Origin: Candidatus Bathyarchaeia archaeon | GTDB taxonomy: Archaea; Thermoproteota; Bathyarchaeia; Bathyarchaeales; Bathyarchaeaceae | Assembly: GCA_035283685.1 (NCBI GenBank) | Contig: DATETJ010000002.1 | Location: forward strand, 186,001 to 250,000 | DNA: 64,000 bases | Direction: 5' to 3' | Shown: positions 31,628 to 41,404 of the stretch, in pieces | Layout of the letters: the number at the start of each line of letters is the position of its first letter | Position numbering within the stretch: the stretch's first letter is position 1 | The notes under the pieces: generated by a model | Databases searched by the model: none | The model's input: only the letters and a program-made list of their open reading frames with translations | What the model was told of the DNA's origin: nothing | Made by a program: the position numbers and the translations under genes

Positions 31628-32128
31628 TTAAGCTTCGACAATTTCCTTGATGAGCCACCATGCCTTTTTCTTTCCCTGGCGCTCTGCTGCAGAGTATTCA
31701 ACTAACGACTTGCCTAACTGTGTTTTCGACCTCTTCTGCAGTCTTCGAAGTCGGTTTAGGATGTGCCAACGGTTGGTCTTCAGATAATCTGCCAGCTCAG
31801 GAGTGGTTGCTCCCTTGTAATGAAGCAAGTAGTCGACTATCTTGTGATCAGTGTCGTCTACGCAGAACGAATGCAGATTAACCTTGTCTTTATCAAACGT
31901 GAGAACTTCAAGATCCATGAGAGACCGTTTTATCTCGCCTAAACTCATCTCCAGATTTCTGACCCGTTGCTCCAGCTGCAGAACCCGGTCAGGGCGAGGT
32001 ACACTCTGCAGCTTTTCTCTTATGGCCTCTCTTATGAAGTCACTTCTTTCGCCTTCAGGAATTCGCAGGGCAAGTTCGTTATATACTTCATCAGGAATCT
32101 TAGCCGAGATAACTGCGTACTTGTCCAT
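31628..32128 (-). CDS. RHH + winged-helix regulator
   Basis: 166 residues. Residues 1-45 fit an RHH unit (YAVISAKIPDEVYNELALRI, RSDFIREAIREKLQSV). A coiled coil follows (VLQLEQRVRNLEMSLGEIKRSLM) and residues ~95-150 form a winged helix (HKIVDYLLHYKGATTPELADYLKTNRWHILNRLRRLQKR). Two DNA-binding folds in one chain suggest a dimeric regulator. It is divergent from the FBP aldolase/phosphatase gene, so it may control it; the shared 138-bp gap holds the TATA element. Confidence 0.7.
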   Translation of the reverse strand: MDKYAVISAKIPDEVYNELALRIPEGERSDFIREAIREKLQSVPRPDRVLQLEQRVRNLEMSLGEIKRSLMDLEVLTFDKDKVNLHSFCVDDTDHKIVDYLLHYKGATTPELADYLKTNRWHILNRLRRLQKRSKTQLGKSLVEYSAAERQGKKKAWWLIKEIVEA

Positions 32129-32204
32129 GACGGTCTCCTATTCCTAATACATCTAAAGCACTAAAAGAATTTTATCAAGCTGCAAGCCGACGCGATTGAA
32201 AACC

Positions 32205-32211
32205 TTTAAAA
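32205..32211 (+). promoter_or_regulatory. TATA box of the FBP aldolase/phosphatase gene
   Basis: CCTTTAAAACTC centred at 32208 resembles an archaeal TATA element. With ~25 bp to the start site, transcription would begin near 32235, giving a ~30-nt leader with GGTGAG at 32255-32260 before the start codon. Confidence 0.5.
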
Positions 32212-32266
32212 CTCGCAAACAATGTAGTAAGACCCTCAGACGAGACGTAAGTTTGGTGAGAAACTA

Positions 32267-33388
32267 TTGGTGAAAAAGACCACAGTCTCGATAATAAAAT
32301 GTGATGTTGGTTCATTAACTGGACACCACGTGACGCCTCAACCATTACTTGACTTGGCTGAAAAACAACTGAGCAATGCTCAAAAGAAGGGGCTTATCAA
32401 CAGCCACTACGTGTTTCACGCAGGAGATGACCTCGAGCTTCTGATGGTCCACCAGAAGGGTGAAGAGCATTCCCAAATTCATAAACTGGCTTGGGACACG
32501 TTTTCTGAAGCAAGTGAAAAGGCCAAGAGACTCAAGCTGTACGGTGCTGGACAGGATCTCTTGAAAACAGCGTTTGCAGGCAACATACGAGGCATGGGGC
32601 CAGGGTGCGCTGAGATCGAGTTTGAGGAAAGAGCTTCAGATCCAGTTGTGGTGCTGGCTGCTGACAAGGCTTCAAGCAGCGCCTTTAATTATCCCCTCTA
32701 CCGTATTTTTGCAGATCCGTCGAACACAGCGGGACTAGTAATCGACCCTCACATGGCAGGTGGCTTCAAATTCGAAGTCTTGGACGTAAAGAAAAGCATG
32801 AAAGCGGTTTTGAAAACACCTGAAGAGTTGCATGAGCTAGTTGCGTTGATTGGAAGCACTCAACGTTACACAGTTTCACGTGTATGGAGAGCTCGCGATG
32901 ACTTGATATGCGCCGCTACGAGCACGACCAAGCTGTCCCTGATTGCTGGAAAATATGTGGGCAAAGACGACCCGGTTTCAATTGTGAGAGCGCAATACGG
33001 CCTACCTGCAGTTGGTGAGATATTAGCGCCTTTTATGCATAGCTACTTCGTCGAAGGCTGGATGCGAGGCAGCCATTGGGGGCCAATCATGCCCGTCGGC
33101 CTAAAGGACAGTCAATGCACAGTGTTTGACGGACCACCCAGACTTGTCGGAATAGGCTTTCAAATCTGCAATGGCGGCATAGCCTGCGACGACAACGGCA
33201 AACCTATGATAAGCGACTTGTTCAATGATCCAGCGTTTGACATGGCAAGAAGAGAGACAATGGAATATGCCGCGGCATTGCGCCGCATGGGGGAATTCGA
33301 GCCAGCAAGGCTTCCTGAAGAAACGTTAGAGTACACAACACTGCCTCAAGTGCTGGAAAAACTGAAGGGACGGTTCAAGAAAGCATAG
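32267..33388 (+). CDS. fbp: Fructose-1,6-bisphosphate aldolase/phosphatase
   Basis: 373 residues from TTG 32267 (GTG 32270 also possible), with GGTGAG 6-9 nt upstream. It is the archaeal bifunctional enzyme: KCDVGSLTGHH near the start, AGDDLELLMVHQKG, GPGCAEIEFEERASDPVV, MAGGFKFEVLDV, and the late PVGLKDSQCTVFDGPPRLVGIGFQI block. It makes fructose-6-phosphate directly from triose phosphates, the anabolic gate of gluconeogenesis, and uses Mg2+. Here it heads the alpha-glucan island and converges with a minus-strand gene (14-bp overlap). Length is normal and the frame is intact. Confidence 0.93.
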   Translation: MVKKTTVSIIKCDVGSLTGHHVTPQPLLDLAEKQLSNAQKKGLINSHYVFHAGDDLELLMVHQKGEEHSQIHKLAWDTFSEASEKAKRLKLYGAGQDLLKTAFAGNIRGMGPGCAEIEFEERASDPVVVLAADKASSSAFNYPLYRIFADPSNTAGLVIDPHMAGGFKFEVLDVKKSMKAVLKTPEELHELVALIGSTQRYTVSRVWRARDDLICAATSTTKLSLIAGKYVGKDDPVSIVRAQYGLPAVGEILAPFMHSYFVEGWMRGSHWGPIMPVGLKDSQCTVFDGPPRLVGIGFQICNGGIACDDNGKPMISDLFNDPAFDMARRETMEYAAALRRMGEFEPARLPEETLEYTTLPQVLEKLKGRFKKA

Positions 33389-34730
33389 AGTGGAGTTCTT
33401 CCACAGTTGTAGTGTGTTTACTTTCTCTGCCTTTAGACTTCCTGCTCTCCTCGAACAGCTCGTCCTCATATTGAAAGATGTCATGCTCTGTGCTTTCCAA
33501 GTCCATTGCCCCGGGCAGAGAAATACGTTCCTCTGGGAGGTATTTGGAAAGCATGTTTAACCAGCCTCTTGGTGTAATTATATCCAACAACTTGGCACCT
33601 GGATAACTCCAATAGTATCCCATTATGGCTTTCTTAGGTACATCAGGAAACTCCATTAGAAGCATTTGAAGTTGCTGCTCGGAAATTTTCAATGAAGCAC
33701 TGTCAGTGAAGGAAAACCAGCAGCCAAGCAATCGCGAACGAAGCATCAAAGTTGGGCATAAGCCCCAGAAGATGTTTATGGAGTAGCCACCGCACCTTCC
33801 ACCGTCGGCCGTGTGTCTTCTATGCAGTGCTCGAGAAGCGAGTAGGTTGTAACTCGTCGGGTGGTCTTCTTCTATGGGCAGAAACTCGTAACCGTTCTCG
33901 AAGCAAAACAGTTGTGCAGCCTTTTTCAACTCTGGCTCAGTGCTCCATTCGGATTCTGGGCGCTGGAGCAAATCATAATTTGCCAACCTCCAGCCGTCGA
34001 CATGCTGAGATTCTTGCGCCTTCAAGAACTGGTTGATCCGTTCTGAGCCAGTCAGATACTCATCTGGTGAGATTGCGCCCAAGCCTCCAACCTGAAGGGT
34101 GACTCGATCTCTTAGGCGATGACTAAGCCAAGGATACGTAGTGTTAACAAACACAATCGTGCCGTTTGGCTCCAAATGGTCGGTTATGAAATGCCTAAAG
34201 GCTGATGGAATATCAATAAATTTCATTCTGACATGGGCATATTCACCCAGATCCATGCGGTCATGAATTGGGTCCACCAAACAGCTGACAGATCCCCACG
34301 GGTATGCTCTTGTCCAGTGCTCTCCTACATAGTCTGCAGCTCCTGCGTAAGGTTCTAGGTCGTCTTTGTCTGACTTACCTTCTGGTTCACTTTCAAGCAG
34401 TATGGGTATGCGGAATTGAGAGCATAAGTATGGAACACCCATCGCGATGGCCAGATTTACGATGCCGCCATTGGGAGCGCCAAGGATTATGGCTGGAAAC
34501 TTCCTGTTTTGAACAAAGGGGTCATAAATGCGAAGAATGTCTCTGCAGTGAGTCTCCAGATCCAGACTTGCAGCTTCTTCCAGCGTGTATTTCTTGAAAT
34601 CAACGTTTTTTGGGGGTGGTGCGGGACGGTAGGGATACGCCTTCTTACCCATGAAAGCCGCCGCTGTATTTGCCATGTATACATATGAACCGCCAAGTGT
34701 AAGGGGGACAATCGCATTGGTAAAATTCAT
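33375..34730 (-). CDS. Uncharacterised protein of the glucan operon
   Basis: 451 residues, starting 5 nt after the GH57 glucanotransferase gene, so co-transcribed. Segments include PAIILGAPNGGIVNLAIAMGVPYLCSQFRIPILLE (possible nucleotide- or cofactor-binding loop), a central VRMKFIDIPSAFRHFITDH and NGTIVFVNTTYPWLSHRL with Rossmann-like hydrophobic strands, and a Cys/Gly-rich region RCGGYSINIFWGLCP. The C-terminus is charged. I do not recognise the family. Context suggests a role in glucan or sugar metabolism, perhaps as a sugar-modifying enzyme. Its 3' end overlaps the end of fbp on the other strand. Confidence 0.65.
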   Translation of the reverse strand: MNFTNAIVPLTLGGSYVYMANTAAAFMGKKAYPYRPAPPPKNVDFKKYTLEEAASLDLETHCRDILRIYDPFVQNRKFPAIILGAPNGGIVNLAIAMGVPYLCSQFRIPILLESEPEGKSDKDDLEPYAGAADYVGEHWTRAYPWGSVSCLVDPIHDRMDLGEYAHVRMKFIDIPSAFRHFITDHLEPNGTIVFVNTTYPWLSHRLRDRVTLQVGGLGAISPDEYLTGSERINQFLKAQESQHVDGWRLANYDLLQRPESEWSTEPELKKAAQLFCFENGYEFLPIEEDHPTSYNLLASRALHRRHTADGGRCGGYSINIFWGLCPTLMLRSRLLGCWFSFTDSASLKISEQQLQMLLMEFPDVPKKAIMGYYWSYPGAKLLDIITPRGWLNMLSKYLPEERISLPGAMDLESTEHDIFQYEDELFEESRKSKGRESKHTTTVEELHSMLS

Positions 34731-34735
34731 GTGGC

Positions 34736-36757
34736 TCAGCCGTTGGTTTCAGTTATTTTGAACTCCAAGTTTATGGTTTGAGTTTGGTCTGGCGTTAGGT
34801 TCAGGTTGAAGATTGGCATGAGTGATGTGCCTTCATAGATTTCCATGGGTTTTTTTTCGGTTCGCGCCATGGCTTTGAGTGGTAGCACCCAGCAATCAGC
34901 TACGCGGCTCCAACTGACTTCCACTTGCAGATTATTGCCTACGTCTGAAAGAATGACCCTTTCTGCAGCGCCTACGGCAACTGCTTCGAGAAGGTTGATG
35001 TTAAGCTTTGACGATTTGCCGCTTACATTAATCGGGTAGTTCTGCAGCTCCTCAGTCGATGGTGTGTATTCAAACGTCACTGGCGGGATTAGTGTGGATT
35101 CAGGAGCGAAGCGTAGAATCAATGGTTTGTTACTTAAATTCTTGAGTTCATACAATGATGTTAACGTGGCGGTGTCTAATGGGACAATGAGGCTTTTGCT
35201 GATTTGAAGCTTGGCCTCTGAGCCGTTGGACCAATCGTGTCCTATTCGCAATAGCTTGATTGTTGCTTGACTTGGGCTCTGCTCTATCGAGTATTCGAAT
35301 CTTTCTATCGTGAAGTCGCCTTGATCAAACATGGGCTCCATGCCTATGAGGCTGTTAAGGGTGCTATCTTTGCGCAGGATATGGTCTCGTAGCAACGTTC
35401 TGCGGTACCAGTCGGTTAAGGGGGGATGCTCCCAACTTTCATGGTATTTTTCACGTCTACGAGTCAATGTACTAGCGAAATTGTGGAAAACCGAATTTCC
35501 CTTGTAGTCCAACTCAAAAAGGTTGCCGCCATCGCTAGGTTTTATATAAGCGTTAAGCCGTTTACCTTCTACCAGCAACTCCAGTTGTCCGTCGTAGTCG
35601 ATGTCTCTTTGGATCACTTTGACCGTACGTGGCTCGCCTGTTTTTTCTTCAACCGCCTGTTCAACCAAGGCTTCAGCTCTGATTAGATGGCTGAACAAGG
35701 CTTGGCGCAAATTGGGCAGGTAGACACCACCAAACAGGCCGTGCCAGTAAGCATCGTTGCATTGTGCAGCAAACAAGTGTCTTTTCGCGTCAGCTAGAAC
35801 TTTTGCAGACACGCCAACTCCTGAGGCTTCGGTAAGCTTGTCTCTTACAAGGAGCATTCTCTTATGCATGTTATTTGACTCTGCGTACCGTGCAAGGAAG
35901 TTACGAAAGTGGCCGTCAGCCCATTCAACCATTTTATCATAGGCAGCGCATGGAATGTAAATGAGACCTTTAGGCGCATGCTTCTGCAAATACTCAGCAA
36001 GATGTACTGAGACAAGCCATGATTTCTCTTCAACCAAGTCGAAATACCGGTGAAGCCACTGCTCTGCATACGCAGGGTCGCTCCATTCCCCGTACTTTTC
36101 AGCATCAGTTATGTAAACTACAACACGATCTCCCTCAGATGTTCTGGCTTGGCGTAAGTATTCGATGGATCTTTCCTGAGGCTCCCACAACATCAGATAT
36201 CGTAAGCGTTCGTTGATTGGAAATAACACCAAGCTGCGATTTTGCTCTTCCGTATAGTAGGTGTAGTAGGTCTGCTGTTCGGAATACCCAGAAGCTCGCA
36301 TGTGATAGTCATCGATGAGTACGTATTGCATGTTCATCTCAGCCAGAACTTTGGGCAGTGTGGGCTCCCACACGCGTTCAGCCAACCATAAGCCCGCAGG
36401 TTTCACGCTCAACATGGTAGCTAAATATTCGGTGAGCAGCTGAATCTGCGCTTTCTTATCGGCGTCTGGTATCATAGGTAGAATTGGCTCGTAGTAACCT
36501 CCTCCGACGAATTCAAGTTGCCTTTTTTTGGTTAAGGTTTCGAGCTTCGCTATGTAGTCGGGGTGATTCTTCGCCAACCATTCAAGTAGGCATCCGCTGA
36601 AGTGGAGACTAAACTGGATGGCTGGGTGCTTCTCAAAGACTCTCAGCCAAGGCTTGTAACTATGCTCATACACTCGATCTAGAACACGGTCTAGCTGCCC
36701 TACCGGCTGGTGAAAATGAACCACAAAAGGACAGTTAACTGAACCAGCATCACTCAA
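34736..36757 (-). CDS. GH57 4-alpha-glucanotransferase/alpha-amylase
   Basis: 673 residues, the length of archaeal GH57 glucanotransferases with DUF1925/DUF1926 C-terminal domains. GH57 region 1 is VVHFHQP (residues 12-18), GGGYYEPILPMIPD follows, the nucleophile is E127 in WLAERVWEP, and the acid/base is D218 in YITDAEKYGEW. These enzymes transfer or hydrolyse alpha-1,4-glucan segments, remodelling maltodextrins. No signal peptide: cytoplasmic. It lies 18 nt after the kinase gene and before the unknown 451-residue gene. Confidence 0.9.
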   Translation of the reverse strand: MSDAGSVNCPFVVHFHQPVGQLDRVLDRVYEHSYKPWLRVFEKHPAIQFSLHFSGCLLEWLAKNHPDYIAKLETLTKKRQLEFVGGGYYEPILPMIPDADKKAQIQLLTEYLATMLSVKPAGLWLAERVWEPTLPKVLAEMNMQYVLIDDYHMRASGYSEQQTYYTYYTEEQNRSLVLFPINERLRYLMLWEPQERSIEYLRQARTSEGDRVVVYITDAEKYGEWSDPAYAEQWLHRYFDLVEEKSWLVSVHLAEYLQKHAPKGLIYIPCAAYDKMVEWADGHFRNFLARYAESNNMHKRMLLVRDKLTEASGVGVSAKVLADAKRHLFAAQCNDAYWHGLFGGVYLPNLRQALFSHLIRAEALVEQAVEEKTGEPRTVKVIQRDIDYDGQLELLVEGKRLNAYIKPSDGGNLFELDYKGNSVFHNFASTLTRRREKYHESWEHPPLTDWYRRTLLRDHILRKDSTLNSLIGMEPMFDQGDFTIERFEYSIEQSPSQATIKLLRIGHDWSNGSEAKLQISKSLIVPLDTATLTSLYELKNLSNKPLILRFAPESTLIPPVTFEYTPSTEELQNYPINVSGKSSKLNINLLEAVAVGAAERVILSDVGNNLQVEVSWSRVADCWVLPLKAMARTEKKPMEIYEGTSLMPIFNLNLTPDQTQTINLEFKITETNG

Positions 36758-36775
36758 CCCGTTTACCTCTGTGAC

Positions 36776-38281
36776 CTAAGTCTCAAGAAGCTCCTCCACA
36801 AGTTTTTCACTCTTCTCCAGCCAGTTAAGTGAGAAGTCAACATACCTTTTGTAGTTTATCTTCTCCCTTGCTGTTTCTGCTTGACGCCACACAGGGGCAT
36901 AATACGCAGCATCATGCAGGTGCCTGTAGGCTAAATAAACTTTGAGGGCGTCCTCTAGGTTCGCTGCCCACGCGGCATTCATTTCTTCTGCGTTTTTCAT
37001 ATACGATTTCAGAATAAGCGTATTCAGGTCTTCAGCAATGCTTCGTACATATTCATGCTGCACTGGCCTCAAGTCCTCCGCGATAAAACGATTAGCAGCA
37101 CACAAATCAGCTAGGTCTTTGGCCGCATGTCCTTTCATGTGTTCATCCAGATCTAAGATGACGAGCCGATCCTTCGCTTTGAGGATTTGGCGCCACATGA
37201 GATCGTGGTGAATCTCAGTAACTACGATTCTGCCCAGAATCTGTGTCCAAGCAGTTTTGAATAGTTTGGAAAGCGTCTTTGCCCTCTTTAAGGTCAGCAC
37301 TTTGGCTAATCTTAGTGACTTCAAGTTTTGTTCGAGCTCAAGACGATACCACTTGTGGTATTCGTCGTCCTGTCTTATTGTGAATCCGGGCGAATGCCAT
37401 TTTTCAAAACAGCCTTTATGAAACGGAAACACCACTCTGTCTATTGCTTCCTTAACTATGATAGTTAAACGTTCTAACTCTGATTCTGTGCCCTTGCATA
37501 GGCTTCTTTTTCGCGAAATCGCATTCATCAAGTCCCAGATCTGTTTGCCGATCTCAACAGCGCCTTCTAGGAAATCTGAGAATAGAACAAGCACTTGGCT
37601 CTCGCCATTTACTTGAAGCTGCCGATTGACTAAAGCGCCATGGACGTTGGGCACTATGCCGCTCGGCAAAGCCCTGAGAATGGCATACTCATTGTTTCCA
37701 CGGTTAAATGGTATTCGTGGCAGAAACCGCTTTGCAACAATATCAAAATCCAACTTCCTAGAGGAGAACTCAACCGAGCCTTTGCAACGATACAGGTAGT
37801 TTGTTGTCGCCTCTTGCCCACGCTTGTTTAGAGGTTCCAGTTTTGTGATTTTAACATGAGCCTCTCCAACAACATCTACGAATTGACCCACAAAACCTAA
37901 TGACCCAAGCTTCTTCTTGCGGCACCATGCTTCCAACAAATCTTGGACGTACTTCGAATTTGTGTAGCCATCAACGAAGCGGAATCGAAACCTTCCTAGC
38001 TTCAACGTTCCATAAATCATTTCAGTCTCGTGAGCCGACTCTTCCGCAACCAGCCCGTTGTAAAACTGAAGAGTTTGACCGTTTGCCAATGTAGCAGAGA
38101 TGAGGAAGTCATACCGTGGCGGTGAAAAGTTGAGAAAACCAATGCTGACTTTCTTAATATCTTTAAGATCAACACGCCAATGACGAGGTTCATAAAGCCA
38201 TGCTCCTAGATTTTCTTGGAACAATTTTCCGACAAACTTCCTATCTCGCAAGGGTGCCGGAAGAACAGCCATTTGCTTCAC
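36776..38281 (-). CDS. Maltokinase-like phosphotransferase
   Basis: 501 residues. The C-terminal half has an aminoglycoside-phosphotransferase-like kinase core: EIHHDLMWRQILKAKDRLVILDLDEHMKGHAAKDLADL, where H-x-D and D-x-D-E mirror the HGDLH and DFE motifs of maltokinases. The N-terminal ~120 residues (GKLFQENLGAWLYEPRHWRVD) resemble the N-cap of bacterial Pep2-type maltokinases. It would phosphorylate maltose (or trehalose/glucose) to maltose-1-phosphate, feeding glucan synthesis. Substrate is inferred. It is first in the operon with the GH57 enzyme. Confidence 0.7.
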   Translation of the reverse strand: MKQMAVLPAPLRDRKFVGKLFQENLGAWLYEPRHWRVDLKDIKKVSIGFLNFSPPRYDFLISATLANGQTLQFYNGLVAEESAHETEMIYGTLKLGRFRFRFVDGYTNSKYVQDLLEAWCRKKKLGSLGFVGQFVDVVGEAHVKITKLEPLNKRGQEATTNYLYRCKGSVEFSSRKLDFDIVAKRFLPRIPFNRGNNEYAILRALPSGIVPNVHGALVNRQLQVNGESQVLVLFSDFLEGAVEIGKQIWDLMNAISRKRSLCKGTESELERLTIIVKEAIDRVVFPFHKGCFEKWHSPGFTIRQDDEYHKWYRLELEQNLKSLRLAKVLTLKRAKTLSKLFKTAWTQILGRIVVTEIHHDLMWRQILKAKDRLVILDLDEHMKGHAAKDLADLCAANRFIAEDLRPVQHEYVRSIAEDLNTLILKSYMKNAEEMNAAWAANLEDALKVYLAYRHLHDAAYYAPVWRQAETAREKINYKRYVDFSLNWLEKSEKLVEELLET

Positions 38282-38404
38282 TTCAGAGGTTGTACTTAGT
38301 CAAGTCAAGCGGCTTAAACTTTAAGGAGCCAAAATCCAGCGGACTGACAGCCCATATACGACATCATGCGATCCACATAAATCCAAATTGAACAAAAATT
38401 GCCA

Positions 38405-40177
38405 TCACTCCAGAATGCTTGCACCGTAAGGCTTCATATGCAGCAGAATCTCTCCGTTGGCTACTTCGTATTTTCCTTCACTCAATAGATCCACAAACGT
38501 GTCTTCCTTCAATCCCATCTTCTGGGCTTTTAGAGCGATGGTGTGTGGTTGGGGCGAGTTGTTCAGGGCAACCACTATGCGTTCCCGCTCGTGTCGTCTC
38601 AGATAGGCGTAGACATTGATGTCGGATTTAGCCTGTAGCGTGGTGAAGTCGCCACAGGTTAAGGCGCGATGCGTTTTTCTTATAGCGATCAGTTTTCTGT
38701 AAAAGGCCAAAAGCTCACCATTCTGTCGAGCTTCTTCCCACACCATCGGTCGGCGGCTGTCTTCCCATTCGTCTTTTCTCCCCGACATCCCGATTTCGTC
38801 GCCATAAAAGACAGCTGGCATGCCCACGTATGTCATTTGGAAAACCAAAGCGCACATCAGTTTTTCCACTCTATCATCACACAGAGCCAGAAATCTAGCA
38901 GTATCGTGGCTTCCAAGCAGGTTGTAAAGAACCTCATTTGCCTGACGCTGATAACGCATACGCAGTTGAGTTAAGCGAGCGTCGAACTCCTCAGCTTGGA
39001 TGCTGCCTTTTGCAAAGAATTCAATCACAATATCTCGAAAAGGGTAATTCATAACAGAGTCCAGCTGGTCGCCTTCGAGCCAAGGCGATGCGTCATGTGG
39101 TACTTCGCCAATGATTATGGCTTCAGGTTTAGCTTGTTTCACAGCCTTGCGAAAGTCTCGCCAGAACCCATGGTCGATTTCGGTGGCTGTGTCGAGTCGC
39201 CAGCCGTCAATGTCTGCCTCCTTTATCCAATATGCAGCCAAGTCGATAAGGTATTTTTTGACTTCAGGATTCGATGTCCTAAGCCTTGGTAAACGCCATA
39301 TGTTTCTTCCCCATGTTTCATATGTTGGTAGTGGATGGGTTTTGATTGGAAAGCTGAAGATTCGGAACCAGTCTTTGTACTTTGACCGAGCGCCATTTTT
39401 GACCACATCTTGGAACGCCCAGAACTCGTACCCACAGTGGTCGAATACGCCGTCTAGAATAACCCTTATGCCGGTTTCACGGCATTTCTGTACTAGTTTC
39501 TTGAAGGTGGCTACATCGCTGAAGTTTGGGTCGATTTTGTAGTAGTCTGTTGTGTCATACTTGTGCGTGGTGGGCGAGGCAAAAATTGGCGTTAAGTAAA
39601 TGGCATTTACGCCAAGCTTGTTAAGGTATTCAAGTTTATCCAATATGCCCTGAAGGTCGCCTCCATAAAAAGTCTCATGTGTTTGAGGCGGCTTCCCCCA
39701 CTTCACAGTGTTCGACGGATCATTTGTCCTGTCGCCGTTGCAGAACCTATCAGGAAATATCTGATAGAATACGGCGTTGCGTGCCCATTCTGGGGTAGTG
39801 AAAACGTCGTTTTCGCGGATGTAAAGAAACTCGAAGAAGGGTAAGCCTAGCTCTTTAGGTGTGGGTTGTGTGGTGCTAAAGCCTGCCTCTGTAAGCCACA
39901 GTGGCGTATGACCGTCATCTAAATAGAAGGTGTAACGAAACCTTCTGGATGTTGGCACTTTAATGATGGCTTGAAAGTAATCGTACAGATCGTCGGCTGC
40001 GACGTGGGGCATTTCAATTTTTTCTAGCGGCTTTTCTGGTTCCCATGGGTCGCCGTGGAAGAGTTGGCAACTCTTTAGGTCGCCCTTCCTTGCCTTTAGT
40101 GTGACGCTTAAGGTGTCCGCATCGAGTAGGTAAGCATAAGGACTCCATGGCTTATGGAATATCGCCTCGCGCAACAT
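38405..40177 (-). CDS. GH13 neopullulanase/cyclomaltodextrinase-type amylase
   Basis: 590 residues. The N-terminal ~120 residues form a CBM34-like domain (FRYTFYLDDGHTPLWL). The GH13 barrel begins at VFYQIFPDRFCNGD; region II gives the nucleophile D329 (GWRLDTA), region III the acid E358 (IIGEVPHD), and region IV D425 (LLGSHDTARF). Neopullulanase-type enzymes (GH13_20) open cyclodextrins and cut pullulan and maltodextrins. No signal peptide, so it works on imported sugar inside the cell. It is 27 nt downstream of the ABC ATPase gene, the usual partner. Confidence 0.9.
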   Translation of the reverse strand: MLREAIFHKPWSPYAYLLDADTLSVTLKARKGDLKSCQLFHGDPWEPEKPLEKIEMPHVAADDLYDYFQAIIKVPTSRRFRYTFYLDDGHTPLWLTEAGFSTTQPTPKELGLPFFEFLYIRENDVFTTPEWARNAVFYQIFPDRFCNGDRTNDPSNTVKWGKPPQTHETFYGGDLQGILDKLEYLNKLGVNAIYLTPIFASPTTHKYDTTDYYKIDPNFSDVATFKKLVQKCRETGIRVILDGVFDHCGYEFWAFQDVVKNGARSKYKDWFRIFSFPIKTHPLPTYETWGRNIWRLPRLRTSNPEVKKYLIDLAAYWIKEADIDGWRLDTATEIDHGFWRDFRKAVKQAKPEAIIIGEVPHDASPWLEGDQLDSVMNYPFRDIVIEFFAKGSIQAEEFDARLTQLRMRYQRQANEVLYNLLGSHDTARFLALCDDRVEKLMCALVFQMTYVGMPAVFYGDEIGMSGRKDEWEDSRRPMVWEEARQNGELLAFYRKLIAIRKTHRALTCGDFTTLQAKSDINVYAYLRRHERERIVVALNNSPQPHTIALKAQKMGLKEDTFVDLLSEGKYEVANGEILLHMKPYGASILE

Positions 40178-40204
40178 CGACAGTCCCCAAAGTCATTTTG
40201 GTTT

Positions 40205-41317
40205 CTAAGATACAGATGTCGTCAGAGTCTGGCCTGTTTCTCGGTCGAAAATTTGAGCTCTGCTACTTGCAAGGTTCACCCAGACTCTTTCGCCCATTTG
40301 ATAGAGCTTGGTTGCGGGAGCGATGGCAACGATTCTGGTTTTGTCAATCACAATGTGAACAACGTTTTGGGAACCCAGGAGTTCAACGCCGTAAACCTCA
40401 CCCTGTATCCATTCTGTCGGTTCGCCCTTGTCGCCGAGGACAACGTCTTCGGGTCTGATGCCATACGCTGCATCGACGGGAAGTGCTCTAATGTTCGTAA
40501 GTCGTTCATTGGCTTTGGGATCAAGTACAACCCTGAACTCTTCAGATTCGAACATCCTCAATTCGCCCCAAGGCTTTAGCTTTCCTTCGATAAAATTCAT
40601 CGGCGGCGTTCCCACGAACCCAGCAACGAACCTGTTGGCAGGATGCGCGAAAATCTCCATTGGTGGAGCGTATTGTTGGAGCACGCCATTATATTGAATT
40701 GCCACCCGGTCGGCTAATGTCATTGCCTCTACTTGGTCATGAGTCACATAGACTGTTGTCACCCCGATTCTTCGCTGAAGTTTCTTTAGCTCAATCCTCA
40801 TCAACACTCGTAGTTTGGCGTCGAGGTTGCTTAGGGGCTCATCCATCAGGAAAACTCTGGGATTTCTAACAATGGCACGCGCCAAGGCTACTCTCTGTCG
40901 TTGTCCACCGCTAAGCTGTTTGGGTCGCCGCGTCAGGAGTTGTTTGATTTCTAACAGCTCGGCTGTCTTTTCTACACGTTCCTTGATTTCTTTTTTGGGC
41001 ACTTTGTGCATTTTCAGTGGGAATGCAATATTGTCGAAAACTGTCATGTGAGGATAAAGAGCATAGCTCTGGAAAACCATGGCTACATCTCTAGCCCAAG
41101 GCTCCACATTGTTCACGGGTTCGCCCCCAATGTAGATTGTCCCGCGAGTTGGCGTTTCCAAGCCTGCAATCAGGCGCAAGGTCGTTGTCTTACCACAGCC
41201 ACTTGGACCCAGCAAGACCACGAACTCTTTGTCCTTTATTTCGAGATAAAGATCTTTGACTGCCAATACGCCGCCTTCAAACTCCTTTGTTACACTCTCG
41301 AGTAAAACATCAGCCAT
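40205..41317 (-). CDS. malK: Sugar ABC transporter ATP-binding protein (MalK/UgpC type)
   Basis: 370 residues. Walker A GPSGCGKTT at ~37-45, the Q-loop QSYALYPHMTV, signature LSGGQRQR at ~135, and Walker B FLMDEPLSNLDAKLR with the H-loop THDQVEA. Residues ~240-370 form the TOBE regulatory domain (PPMNFIEGKL, GIRPEDVVL). It energises carbohydrate import by the MalE-MalF-MalG components encoded just upstream. Separated from malG by 87 bp. Confidence 0.93.
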   Translation of the reverse strand: MADVLLESVTKEFEGGVLAVKDLYLEIKDKEFVVLLGPSGCGKTTTLRLIAGLETPTRGTIYIGGEPVNNVEPWARDVAMVFQSYALYPHMTVFDNIAFPLKMHKVPKKEIKERVEKTAELLEIKQLLTRRPKQLSGGQRQRVALARAIVRNPRVFLMDEPLSNLDAKLRVLMRIELKKLQRRIGVTTVYVTHDQVEAMTLADRVAIQYNGVLQQYAPPMEIFAHPANRFVAGFVGTPPMNFIEGKLKPWGELRMFESEEFRVVLDPKANERLTNIRALPVDAAYGIRPEDVVLGDKGEPTEWIQGEVYGVELLGSQNVVHIVIDKTRIVAIAPATKLYQMGERVWVNLASSRAQIFDRETGQTLTTSVS

Positions 41318-41404
41318 GGTTATTCGCTCTGTGCACGGATCTGTTAACGTTTCTGTGGTTCAGGAGTGTCATATGCGTTTCCCTAGGATTTTTTGGGACT
41401 CACC

